From positions 395,001-459,000 of the forward strand of contig NZ_JAKVME010000003.1 of the NCBI RefSeq assembly GCF_022483985.1: a DNA stretch of 64,000 nt, written 5' to 3'. The translations under genes and the position numbers were made by a program. The notes under the pieces were generated by a model, which made no database searches, was not told the DNA's origin, and was given only the letters and a program-made list of their open reading frames with translations. This document shows, piece by piece, positions 43,988 to 52,633 of this stretch. Origin of the DNA: Acetobacter sp. GTDB taxonomy: Bacteria; Pseudomonadota; Alphaproteobacteria; Acetobacterales; Acetobacteraceae. Every line of letters starts with the position of its first letter. The stretch's first letter is position 1.

Positions 43988-45600
43988 ACGCGCTCTCCCC
44001 CTCCGACGCCCCGATTGTGGAAACTGCTTCGGAAACCGTTCGTGAACGGCTGCGTGCCGGTGAGGAAATCGCTCTTCTCGATGTCCGGGAAGAAGCGTTC
44101 TTTGCGGCAGGGCACCCACTTTTTGCTGTCAACCTTCCGCTGGGGCGGATCGAGGAGCTGGTGACGGGCCTCATCCCACGGCAAAACGTTCCTGTCGTGG
44201 TCTATGATAATGGCGAGGGGTTGGTCCGACCGGCTGTCGCGCTGCTCAGGCAACTGGGTTACACGGCAGTCTCGGCTCTGGCTGATGGGCTGGACGGCTG
44301 GCGTGCATCCGGAGGTGAACTGTTCATCGACGTGAACGTGCCGTCCAAGGCGTTTGGCGAACTCGTCGAACATGTGCGCCACACTCCCTCCCTTCCGGCG
44401 GAAGAGGTACATGCCCGCATCGCGCGTGGTGATGATCTTGTCATCCTCGATGCGCGGCGCTTCGTGGAATACAACACGATGTCCATTCCCGGCGGACGTT
44501 CGGTGCCGGGAGCGGAGCTTGCCCTGCGGGTGCGCGATATAGCGCCGTCACCCGATACCACAGTGATCGTGAACTGCGCCGGGCGGACACGGTCGATCAT
44601 CGGCACGCAGTCTCTGGTCAATGCTGCCATCCCCAACCCTGTTTTTGCGTTGCGCAACGGCACGATCGGCTGGACGCTGGCCGGATTCGGGCTTGATCAT
44701 GACGCCAGCCGCAAGGCTGTGGACTTCACAGCGGAAAATCACGCGAAAGCCCGCCAGAGAGCACAGGAACTTGCCGAAGAAACCGGTGTGGAGTTCATCA
44801 CGCCTGCGCAGCTCAGGGAACTGGAAAGCCGGACTGACCATTCACTCTACCGGCTCGACGTGCGCTCGCCGGAAGAATATGAGACCGGGCATCTGGCGGG
44901 CTTCCGTTCCGCTCCCGGGGGGCAGCTCGTGCAGGCGACGGATGAGTGGATCGGTGTGCGTCATGGCACGATTGTTCTGACGGATACGGATGGAGTTCGT
45001 GCCCGCATGACAGGTCACTGGCTGCGTCAGCTTGGATGGCGTCATGTTTTCGTTCTTGATGACTGGACAGGCCTGAAGCAGGAAAACGGTCCGCAACCTG
45101 TTCTCCTGTCGCGTCAACTGGCTGACGTATCCTTGGTCACACCTGCTGCGCTGTTGGCGCAGAATGCGGAATCCAGACCACCTTTGATCCTTGACCTTGC
45201 CACCAGCCGGACATTCCGGGCGGGGCATGTTCCCGGTGCTTTCTTCATCATTCCGACGGATCTGGTGACGCATCCTGATCTGCCGACTGAGCGCCAGATC
45301 ATTCTGACTTCTCCCGATGGTGTCGCAGCAAAGATCGCGGCTCGACGTCTCGTGGAAAACGGGATCGAGGCAACAGTACTGGAAGGAGGGACAGCGGCCT
45401 GGACAGCGGCTGGCCATGCTCTTGAGACGGGTCTGTCCAAAGAAAACGCTCTTTCAGAGCCAGTTGATATCTACAAACGGCCTTATGAGGGTACTGATAA
45501 CGCGCGGGAAGCCATGCAGGCTTATCTCGATTGGGAGTTTGGTCTTGTCGCCCAGCTTGACCGTGACGGTACACACGGTTTTTCAGTGCTGGAAACATAG
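43984..45600 (+). CDS. Four-domain rhodanese-like protein with a single active-site Cys
   Basis: A 538-residue protein of four tandem rhodanese domains (about 10-115, 135-240, 265-370, 380-480) and a C-terminal tail of about 60 residues. The active-site loop holds Cys198 in domain 2 only (VNCAGRTRS). The matching positions are Asp75 in domain 1 (VYDNGEGL), Asp334 in domain 3 (LTDTDGVRA) and Ser443 in domain 4 (LTSPDGVAA). Each domain keeps the DVRxxxEF/GHxxGA-like framework. Sulfurtransferase activity would thus come from one domain, the others being structural or binding. ATG 43984 overlaps the thiol dioxygenase stop. Last gene of the five-gene operon; a terminator follows. Confidence 0.88.
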   Translation: MNALSPSDAPIVETASETVRERLRAGEEIALLDVREEAFFAAGHPLFAVNLPLGRIEELVTGLIPRQNVPVVVYDNGEGLVRPAVALLRQLGYTAVSALADGLDGWRASGGELFIDVNVPSKAFGELVEHVRHTPSLPAEEVHARIARGDDLVILDARRFVEYNTMSIPGGRSVPGAELALRVRDIAPSPDTTVIVNCAGRTRSIIGTQSLVNAAIPNPVFALRNGTIGWTLAGFGLDHDASRKAVDFTAENHAKARQRAQELAEETGVEFITPAQLRELESRTDHSLYRLDVRSPEEYETGHLAGFRSAPGGQLVQATDEWIGVRHGTIVLTDTDGVRARMTGHWLRQLGWRHVFVLDDWTGLKQENGPQPVLLSRQLADVSLVTPAALLAQNAESRPPLILDLATSRTFRAGHVPGAFFIIPTDLVTHPDLPTERQIILTSPDGVAAKIAARRLVENGIEATVLEGGTAAWTAAGHALETGLSKENALSEPVDIYKRPYEGTDNAREAMQAYLDWEFGLVAQLDRDGTHGFSVLET

Positions 45601-45628
45601 ACCCGCGCTGCTCACGCGGATTGAGAGA

Positions 45629-45656
45629 GGAGAAGCAGGTGTCTGCTTCTCCTTTT
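45629..45656 (+). terminator. Intrinsic terminator after the rhodanese operon
   Basis: A perfect 10-bp stem GGAGAAGCAG / CTGCTTCTCC with a GTGT loop, followed by TTTTCTGTTT. It ends the SsuD-like operon. Confidence 0.85.
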
Positions 45657-45786
45657 CTGTTTGTGGGGTTTGATTTTTGTGCAAGTGGTCGATTTTCTGG
45701 AAATGGAAAATCTCCCGATAAAATGACGATTACGATAAATAAAGTTCTGGTTTGTTAAGAAACCACCAAATGTTTTGGATACGCTG

Positions 45787-45830
45787 AAACATCAGAGGCG
45801 CGTGGTTTCTATACGCCTCTGATGTTTTTT
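45787..45830. terminator. Second terminator between converging rhodanese and TonB-receptor genes
   Basis: A perfect 14-bp stem AAACATCAGAGGCG / CGCCTCTGATGTTT with a 13-nt loop. A T-run follows on the plus strand, and on the minus strand only a short TTTC. It lies seven bases after the receptor gene's stop in its direction of travel and may serve both operons. Confidence 0.75.
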
Positions 45831-45836
45831 CATGCC

Positions 45837-48218
45837 TTACAATGTAAAGCGTGCAGTGACGTAAATCGTGCGTGGGTCTGTGTAATATCCTGAATAATAG
45901 ATCGGAAGACCCTTGCCTTGCGTAAAGCTGGTCCCTTGCAGATACCGTCGATCCAGCAGGTTGCGTCCCTGCACCTGTAGCTGCCAGCGTTTGTCGGGAC
46001 TGGTCCAGCTCATCATGGCGTTGACGTAGGTCTGAGCCGGAATTCGGTCCTGCCGGTTGGCCAGAGAAGTCGTGTGCAGGTTGGTCTGAAATGAGACATC
46101 TGCGCCGATTATGAATGTACCCGGTAAAGACACAGGAATATGATAGGTCAGGGAGCCCGCATTCTGAAAACGGGGTGACCAGGGCAGGGGGGCTCCAGCA
46201 TAAGGCGTCGTATTGTAAAGGCTGCCATCCGCCAGAGCGATCTGGGTGGCATTTCCTTTGAATTTGTCCAGTGATGAATAAAGATAGGAAGCTGTGTAGT
46301 GCAGGTCGAGATCTTTTGTGATCTTGACGAATGTTTCGATCTCGGCGCCTACGGAGTGACCTTTTCCCGCGTTGAACCGACGACTCAACCCTGAGGAAGG
46401 ATCAAGCGTTGTCAACTGGATATCATCAAACTGATTCCAGAATAGGGCGCCATTAAAGCGTACACGTCCGGGTAGTGGGTCGGTTTTAACCCCGACCTCG
46501 TAAGTTGTGACAATTTCGGGTTTGTAGGGGATGGATGCCTGAAGGCTTCCTGTCGCGCCGGCTGACTGCGCCCGGAAATCGTAACCTGCCGATTTGCCGC
46601 CCTGCGAGATGGAAGCATATGTCATCAGGTTCGGACGCGCCTGCCAGGTGATCGCACCTTTGGGCAGGAGCTGTGTCCAGCTCTTGTTGCCGGAAGCAGT
46701 CCACGCGATCCCGCCCTGCGGAGAAGAGGACAGGAGTGTCGCAAGCTGGTTGGCCACTGTAGTAATATGATTGCCGCCAGCCAGATAACTCAGCGTTTCA
46801 GAATTCGAATGATTCTCCCAGTTGAACCGCAATCCTGCTGTCAGCGTCACGGTCGGGCTCAGATGATAGTGCGCCTCTCCATACACGGCCCAGTTGCGAT
46901 TGAGCTGGTCGATGACTGCATTGACCGGCATATAGCGGATGTCGGCCGGATTGTTCGTCAGTGTGCCATAAGAGTTGTTGGCATTGCGGTTTGTAAACCA
47001 GTCTTCATAAAGGAAATAGGCGCCGACATTGAAGTCGAGTCGGCCGTAATCACCATGCAGGCGCAGTTCTTCCGAATACATCCTGTCCTTGTAGGAGAGT
47101 TGCTGTGATCCACGGGAGTAGACATCGCCGTAATTGTCATACATGCCCTTGTCGTCGTACCCACGGATACCGGTGATCGAAAACAGGGTCAGGCGTGGTG
47201 AAATAGTATAACGCACATTGCCGGTGAATCCGGCCTGTACATAGCTGTTTTTCGGAAAGGCTGGGTTGTAGTTGCCATATTTGTAGTAATTCAAAAGATT
47301 GCCGACACCACGGTTGGTACTGCCATCCACTGTGCCGTCGAACGCAAGCGTGATGTCCCAGTCTTCATTCGGCGTGAAACGAAGTTTGCCGCGTGCCTGC
47401 GTGTAGTCGATGTTATTGGTGTTTTTGTCGGCAGCGTAGTTATGGTCGATACCGTCACGGGCATGATGATCGAAGGCTATACTGCCATAGACCTTGTCTT
47501 TAAGGATCGCGCCGCTCGCGGCCACCCCGACCTGCCATTCGTTATAGGTGCCGTAGCCAGTCTGGACGACGACACGCCTTTTGTTGGTTGGCACGATGGT
47601 ATTGATATGTACCGCTCCACCCTCGGACTGATGGCCAATAGACGTGACAGGTCCCCGATCAATCTGGATGTTTTCGACATCCAGAAGTTCCTGCATGTTG
47701 CCCATGTTACGTGGCAGGTAGACCCCATCAATATAGGTGCCGACGGAAGGCTCACCCTGTGGATCGATTTCACCAATGCCACGAATGAAGTAGTTTATGA
47801 CTGAATAGCCGGGCATATTGTTGGGGATATAGAGATTGGGCGTCAGACGTGCGAGCTGTTTCGTGCTCTGCACGCCCAGACGATCAAGACGCTCAGCAGA
47901 CATCAGTGTCGCGGAAGAGGGGGTTTTCTGAAGGATGGCGTCCTTGCGGGCTGTAAGGCTTTTGCCTGTAACACTTACCGTTTCAGGCTGGTTTGATGCC
48001 TGCACGGCATGTGGTGTCTTGTTCCGACGCGATATCTGTCCCGATTTGATATTGCCGTTTGATGTGGCTGCGTGCCGGATCTTTGCCGGTGCCGCGAAAA
48101 CATCCTGTGCTGATCCGAAAAAAAGCGTTGCGCAGCATGTGGTCTGTAGCAGAACAAGATTGCGGAAACGTCTGTTTCCAGAAAATTCTGTCGAATCAAC
48201 GCCATGACGAGAATGCAT
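45837..48218 (-). CDS. TonB-dependent outer-membrane receptor
   Basis: A 793-residue beta-barrel receptor. It has a signal peptide (about 15-45, ending near DVFAAPA), a TonB-box-like ETVSVTG, a plug domain (MSAERLDRLGVQSTKQLARL, FIRGIGEIDPQGEPSVGTYI, VENIQIDRGP) and a 22-strand barrel ending in Phe-Thr-Leu. ATG 48218 has a GAGG site; ATG 48281 is in frame but unsupported. The gene lies among sulfur genes and diverges from a binding protein, so uptake of a sulfur compound (as for the Pseudomonas sulfate-ester receptor SftP) is inferred. A Fur-like box upstream leaves iron uptake as an alternative. Confidence 0.85.
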   Translation of the reverse strand: MHSRHGVDSTEFSGNRRFRNLVLLQTTCCATLFFGSAQDVFAAPAKIRHAATSNGNIKSGQISRRNKTPHAVQASNQPETVSVTGKSLTARKDAILQKTPSSATLMSAERLDRLGVQSTKQLARLTPNLYIPNNMPGYSVINYFIRGIGEIDPQGEPSVGTYIDGVYLPRNMGNMQELLDVENIQIDRGPVTSIGHQSEGGAVHINTIVPTNKRRVVVQTGYGTYNEWQVGVAASGAILKDKVYGSIAFDHHARDGIDHNYAADKNTNNIDYTQARGKLRFTPNEDWDITLAFDGTVDGSTNRGVGNLLNYYKYGNYNPAFPKNSYVQAGFTGNVRYTISPRLTLFSITGIRGYDDKGMYDNYGDVYSRGSQQLSYKDRMYSEELRLHGDYGRLDFNVGAYFLYEDWFTNRNANNSYGTLTNNPADIRYMPVNAVIDQLNRNWAVYGEAHYHLSPTVTLTAGLRFNWENHSNSETLSYLAGGNHITTVANQLATLLSSSPQGGIAWTASGNKSWTQLLPKGAITWQARPNLMTYASISQGGKSAGYDFRAQSAGATGSLQASIPYKPEIVTTYEVGVKTDPLPGRVRFNGALFWNQFDDIQLTTLDPSSGLSRRFNAGKGHSVGAEIETFVKITKDLDLHYTASYLYSSLDKFKGNATQIALADGSLYNTTPYAGAPLPWSPRFQNAGSLTYHIPVSLPGTFIIGADVSFQTNLHTTSLANRQDRIPAQTYVNAMMSWTSPDKRWQLQVQGRNLLDRRYLQGTSFTQGKGLPIYYSGYYTDPRTIYVTARFTL

Positions 48219-48361
48219 TGCGGCCTCGGTCTCACTTTCAGGAGAAGAAAATGTGAAGAATATTTTACTTCTTTCGCTCATCGTGCATGTTTGCCAAAGG
48301 CTTTTCTTCTGTCCATCAACTAATCTCAAAGAGAGAATTGACCACGACTTTTTTGTTCGTG

Positions 48362-48380
48362 ATTAACAATAATCATTAAA
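48362..48380. promoter_or_regulatory. Fur-box-like site in the divergent receptor/binding-protein spacer
   Basis: The 19-mer matches 13 of 19 positions of the GATAATGATAATCATTATC consensus, including a continuous ATAATCATTA core. It lies in an AT-rich spacer of about 245 bp between the TonB receptor and the binding-protein gene. AT-rich background makes chance matches likely. Confidence 0.25.
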
Positions 48381-48463
48381 TTACGAAGAGTTTTTTATGA
48401 TTTTATTCTGGTCATTCATGGAAGAATGGATGCAAATTGATCAATCGCTTTGAGTGGGCGCAC

Positions 48464-49456
48464 ATGGCATCTTTCCCCCAAAACCTTTCGCGTCGTCGTT
48501 TCAATCTTGGAGGGCTTTCTGCTCTCTGCAGTACACCGTTTTTGATGCCACGTAGTCTTCATGCGGAAGAGCTTTCATCCGTTACATTGCGTGTCGCAAG
48601 TTTTCGGGGTATGGATTCCACACTCCTTCCAGCAACGGGGCTTGCCGATTTCCCTTACAAGGTAGAGTTCAGCGAGTTCAATTCAGGAAACCTCATTGCA
48701 CAGGCGATCAATGCGGATGCAGTTGATCTGGGAGAGTGGAGCGAGATTCCTCTGGCTTTCATTGCCGCGTCGGGAGCGCGTGTAAAAGTGGTTGCTGCCG
48801 TTGATGGTCCGACAACCAATCAGGCTGTCATTGTACCGGCAAACTCTCCTGCCCGATCGTTCGTTGACCTGAAAAATCGTAAAATTGGTTATATCCGTTC
48901 GACAACCGCCCATTATTTCCTGATCCGGATGCTTGCGAAAGTGGGCCTCACTCTTGCCGATATTACGCCTGTTCCTCTGGGAATGAGTCAGGGTCTTGCG
49001 GCGTTGAAATCGGGCAGTATCGATGCCTGGGCAACCTATGGCTATGTGATTCCCATGCTTGTGGGAGATGGAGCCGCACGTATCCTCGAAAGTGCCGAGA
49101 ATATCCTGTCTGGCCACTACTTCATCGGAGCTAATCCTGTCCGGCTTCCCGATCCTGCCTTTCGGCTGGCTGCTGCGGATTATCTCAATCGTCTTGGAAA
49201 AGCCTATGCTCTTCTGACACAGAACAAGGAAAAATGGGCAAAAGTCATTTCTCCAGTTATCCAGATTCCGGAAGATATCGTGCTGAGCGATCTCAAGGCC
49301 CAGAATCATCCTTATCATATGCGACCATGGACAGAAACTGACATCCAGAGTGCTCAGGCTGTTGTCGATACCTTTATCGAGCAGCGTATTATTGTTACAC
49401 GCCCTGATCTGAAATCTGTTTTTTCAAATGATCTGGCGCCGCTTCTTAAAGGATAG
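48464..49456 (+). CDS. Orphan ABC substrate-binding protein (SsuA-like), Tat-type signal
   Basis: A 330-residue NitT/TauT-type binding protein. A twin-arginine motif SRRRFNLGG begins a signal that ends near LHAEE, so Tat export is likely. The mature chain has the type II periplasmic-binding fold: VEFSEFNSGNLIAQAINADA, DLKNRKIGYIRSTTAHYFLI, GSIDAWATYGYVIPML. ATG 48464 is chosen, with a weak ribosome site; the TTG at 48437 is in frame and unlikely. No permease or ATPase follows, so it must use the pair at 49904-51512 or another transporter. Confidence 0.85.
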   Translation: MASFPQNLSRRRFNLGGLSALCSTPFLMPRSLHAEELSSVTLRVASFRGMDSTLLPATGLADFPYKVEFSEFNSGNLIAQAINADAVDLGEWSEIPLAFIAASGARVKVVAAVDGPTTNQAVIVPANSPARSFVDLKNRKIGYIRSTTAHYFLIRMLAKVGLTLADITPVPLGMSQGLAALKSGSIDAWATYGYVIPMLVGDGAARILESAENILSGHYFIGANPVRLPDPAFRLAAADYLNRLGKAYALLTQNKEKWAKVISPVIQIPEDIVLSDLKAQNHPYHMRPWTETDIQSAQAVVDTFIEQRIIVTRPDLKSVFSNDLAPLLKG

Positions 49457-49903
49457 AACTGGCAGCATGAAGCGGGGTTGCCGTCGGCCGGAATTGGACC
49501 AAAGCTGAGCAGATGAAAAGATACGCTCGGGGAGCATCTGAACAAGGTGTAACCCTCGTTGTCGTGAGAAAAATTGGGCGATGATATTTGTCTGGAGCGT
49601 TGAAGCCTTTCAAATTAGGAGGCCGCTATGATCCTGCACACGATAAAGGACTCGTATTTGGTGCGCTTGAAATATTTTTTCTGATAGGTAGACGAAAATT
49701 TGATGATGGGACCAGTAATCGTTTCAGTCTGTCAGGATGAAACAATCATTCGAATAACTGGGACATCTACCTCATGAGAATTGAAACTGAATTAGGAGTT
49801 CTCTCAGTCTTTTGCCTCCTCTTTTCCCCAATGTCTCCCCGATTGGGTTGGAGACGAAATAAAGCGCATAATACTCTCTGGAAATTTCTGCCTTGAGTTT
49901 GTT
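49457..49903. other. 447-bp gap with no gene
   Basis: Between the end of the orphan binding protein and the converging ABC ATPase. A 16-codon frame at 49628 has a good AGGAGG site but a meaningless product. No hairpin terminator was found by eye. It may be a remnant of a deleted gene. Confidence 0.4.
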
Positions 49904-50638
49904 CTATTCATCAACTCCAAGATGTTTCAGAAGTGTGGAGCGTAAATGCACAAAGGCGGGATCGTAATGACGTCTTGGACGAGGAATCGAAATGGGCAGT
50001 TCGGCCCGGATACGTCCCTTTTCAAGGACGACAGCCCGGTCAGCCAGTAACAGGGCTTCATCCACATCGTGCGTTACCAGCAGCACAGCGCTTTTGTGAT
50101 GTTGCCAAAGTGCCGAGACCAGATCCTGCATGTGCAGACGTGTCAGCGCATCCAATGCGGCAAACGGTTCGTCCAGCATCAGGAATTTTGGTTCCCGGAT
50201 GAGTGCGCGCGCCAGCGCGGCGCGCTGGGCTTCTCCTCCGGACAAAGTCAGTGGCCACGCATCCGTGCGATGACTCAGCCCAACTTCTTCCAGAACCGTG
50301 CTCGCGTCAGAGCGTGTTGCACCGACCTTTCCCAGCATCACGTTCTGCCAGACTTTTTTCCATGGAAGGAGACGGTTCTCCTGAAATACGACCGCTGATT
50401 CGTGAGGAGATGAAATCTGTCCCTCCGTGACGGGGTCGAGTCCGGAGAGTGCGCGCAGCAATGTCGATTTGCCTGAACCGCTACGACCCAGCAAGGCGAC
50501 GAACTCGCCCTGGGCGATGTCCAGATTTAATTGATCTAGAACAGGAAAGCTATTTCCGAAACGACGGGTCAGGCCGCGCACGCTGACTGCCGGCTGGAGG
50601 TTGCTGCCGACTGCCGCAAGAGGAGAGATGGAATTCAT
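49904..50638 (-). CDS. SsuB-type ABC transporter ATP-binding protein
   Basis: A 244-residue ATPase with Walker A LLGRSGSGKSTLLRAL, Q-loop near VVFQENRLLPWKKV, signature LTLSGGEAQRAALARAL, Walker B FLMLDEPFAALDAL and the H-loop VTHDVDEA. It is more like SsuB than the copy at 35206 in the QENRLLPW stretch. It starts one base after the permease stop, so the two are co-expressed. Its binding protein is most likely the one encoded divergently at 51654. Confidence 0.93.
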   Translation of the reverse strand: MNSISPLAAVGSNLQPAVSVRGLTRRFGNSFPVLDQLNLDIAQGEFVALLGRSGSGKSTLLRALSGLDPVTEGQISSPHESAVVFQENRLLPWKKVWQNVMLGKVGATRSDASTVLEEVGLSHRTDAWPLTLSGGEAQRAALARALIREPKFLMLDEPFAALDALTRLHMQDLVSALWQHHKSAVLLVTHDVDEALLLADRAVVLEKGRIRAELPISIPRPRRHYDPAFVHLRSTLLKHLGVDE

Positions 50639-50639
50639 C

Positions 50640-51512
50640 CTATGAACCCGTTTGCTGGATGTGAAGCGGACGCCAGACCAGTGCGCGGTGTTCCAGTATC
50701 CGCACGCACTGATCTGAGATCAGTCCGAGAAGACCATAGATGGCGAGGCCTACGAATATGATGTCGGTGCGGAGGAAATCCTGAGCATCCATCATCATGT
50801 GTCCGATCCCGCTGTCCGCGTTCACCTGCTCGGCCACCACAAGCATCAGCCATGAAATACCGACAGCAAACCGGACGCCGACCAGCAGATCAGGCAACGC
50901 GCCCGGCAGAATCACTTCGCGGATTGTCTGGCTGCGTGACAGGCGCAGGGTGCGTGTCATTTCCAGAAGCTTGGGGTCGATCGACCGGATGCCTTTGTGA
51001 AGGTTGAGGTAGATCGGGAATGTGGACCCCAGTGCGACCAGAAGAATTTTTGGCGTTTCGCCGATACCGAACCAGAGAATGAAGAGGGGGACGAGCGCCA
51101 GAACCGGCAGGGTGCGGAAGATCTGGAGCGGCGCGTCGACGATGTTTTCACCAAGGCGGGACAGACCGGAAATCAGAGCAAGGCTTATTCCTGTCACAAG
51201 GGCGAGTGAAAGACCGGCAAAAGCGCGAAGAAGCGATACCCCCATATTGGTCGAGAGCGTGCCGTCCTGCACGAGTCCCCAGCCCGTTCCCAGTATCTGT
51301 GCGGGAGAGGCGACCAGCCTGGTGGAAAGCAATCCCGTGGAGCAGGCTGCCTGCCAGCAGAGAAGCATGAGAAGAGGAGAAAGGTAGCGGGTGAAATGCC
51401 TGTAGGGCAGTTTGCCGAGCCATTCCCGCCGCAGAGGAGAGCCTATGGCGATGGAAGGAATCGCCGGTCGGGATAGGGAAGAAGTGCTTCTGTGCTGGAT
51501 TGCGCCTGACAT
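50640..51512 (-). CDS. SsuC-type ABC transporter permease
   Basis: A 290-residue permease with about six to seven membrane segments and the EAA-loop region (DPKLLEMTRTLRLSRSQTIR, EVILPGALPDLLVGVRFAVG), as in SsuC. ATG 51512 has a GGAG upstream; the GTG 51554 start has a purine stretch immediately before it and is less likely. The N-terminal 40 residues are Ser-rich and polar. It diverges from the binding-protein gene at 51654 with a spacer of about 140 AT-rich bases that should hold both promoters. Confidence 0.9.
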   Translation of the reverse strand: MSGAIQHRSTSSLSRPAIPSIAIGSPLRREWLGKLPYRHFTRYLSPLLMLLCWQAACSTGLLSTRLVASPAQILGTGWGLVQDGTLSTNMGVSLLRAFAGLSLALVTGISLALISGLSRLGENIVDAPLQIFRTLPVLALVPLFILWFGIGETPKILLVALGSTFPIYLNLHKGIRSIDPKLLEMTRTLRLSRSQTIREVILPGALPDLLVGVRFAVGISWLMLVVAEQVNADSGIGHMMMDAQDFLRTDIIFVGLAIYGLLGLISDQCVRILEHRALVWRPLHIQQTGS

Positions 51513-51653
51513 GGTCTGGTGACTCCACGCTGTCGTTATGTTCAGTGAAGGCACTCTCCCATATTTGCGCTTTTATATAAGTTGAATTATTTTCATATCA
51601 CGCATTTATGTGAATTGTTTGAATTTCGCGCCATAAAGTGGTGGTTTTTTGAG

Positions 51654-52628
51654 ATGAAGAAGACAGCTCCATGGCGCCGGTTCAAGGCGTTCCGTTTTCA
51701 CTCCCTGTCGTTTGTTCTGACGCTGGTCATAGCCGCTTACTCTGCCGTCCCCGCCCGGGCGGAGGATGAACTGATCGTCGCGGACCAGAAGGGACAGCAG
51801 AAAGCGCTTATGCAGGCGGCGGGGGTGGACAGGGACCTCTCCTATCATATCCGCTGGGTGGAGTTTGAGGCTGCGGCGCCGCTGCTTCAGGCCCTTGGAG
51901 CCGGAGCCGTGGATACGGGCATCGCAGGAGATGGTCCCTTCATCTTTGCGTGGGGAGCGGGGTTGCCCATCCGGGCAGCGTGGCTGATTCCTCCCCGTGG
52001 CGGCGGCAAGGCGACCGCCGTTGTCGCGCCTGAGGGATCGCCCATTACCAGCGCGGCACAATTGTCAGGCAAAAGGATCGCCACTGGGCGTGGCTCCATC
52101 GGCCACCTTCTGCTGCTGCGTCTGCTTGCTACAGGAGCCATTCCGGCACCCGCGCCGAAAATTGTTTTTCTTCTCCCCGCGCAGGCCAAGGCGGCTCTCG
52201 ATACCGGCCGTGTAGACGCATGGTCCACATGGGAGCCTTATGTCTCTCTTGCTGTCGTCGCCGGACATGGACATGTCGTGACCGATGCCGCCGATCTGAT
52301 GCCGAACAACAGTTTCTTTGTGGCCAGCACGGATGCGCTTGCAAACAAGCGTGCGCATCTGACGGATTTTTATCGACGTATGACGGCGGCTTACGGGTGG
52401 GGCGCCCGGCATCAGGCGGAGTATGCCCACATACTGGCCCGACAGACCGGAATTCCCGACGATGTGGCCGTCTCTGTCGCCGAAAAACTTATTGCCACTC
52501 CGGCCCCTGTGACATCTGATACCGTCAGGTCCGAAGCCTCCGTTGTCGCCACTTACCGGTCCGCAGGCTTTGTTGTGCGGTCGGACGCCTTCGATGAAGC
52601 CTTTGAGAAAAACCTGACATCACCCTGA
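51654..52628 (+). CDS. SsuA-like aliphatic-sulfonate-binding protein
   Basis: A 324-residue periplasmic protein with a Sec-type signal (basic MKKTAPWRRFK, then a hydrophobic core ending ARAED). The mature N-terminus ELIVADQKGQQKALMQAAG is the SsuA-type signature, with WVEFEAAAPLLQALGAGAVD, DTGRVDAWSTWEPYVSLA and the C-terminal SEASVVATYRSAGFV. A related copy lies at 55372. ATG 51654 chosen on fit; upstream frame to 51582 is AT-rich and has no ribosome site. It is followed 5 bp later by the SfnB-like gene. Confidence 0.9.
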   Translation: MKKTAPWRRFKAFRFHSLSFVLTLVIAAYSAVPARAEDELIVADQKGQQKALMQAAGVDRDLSYHIRWVEFEAAAPLLQALGAGAVDTGIAGDGPFIFAWGAGLPIRAAWLIPPRGGGKATAVVAPEGSPITSAAQLSGKRIATGRGSIGHLLLLRLLATGAIPAPAPKIVFLLPAQAKAALDTGRVDAWSTWEPYVSLAVVAGHGHVVTDAADLMPNNSFFVASTDALANKRAHLTDFYRRMTAAYGWGARHQAEYAHILARQTGIPDDVAVSVAEKLIATPAPVTSDTVRSEASVVATYRSAGFVVRSDAFDEAFEKNLTSP

Positions 52629-52633
52629 CGAAA

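Noticed and set aside
49628..49678. 16-codon frame with a good ribosome site in the 49457-49903 gap
   Set aside because: Too short, no conserved features; possibly a remnant but cannot be supported.
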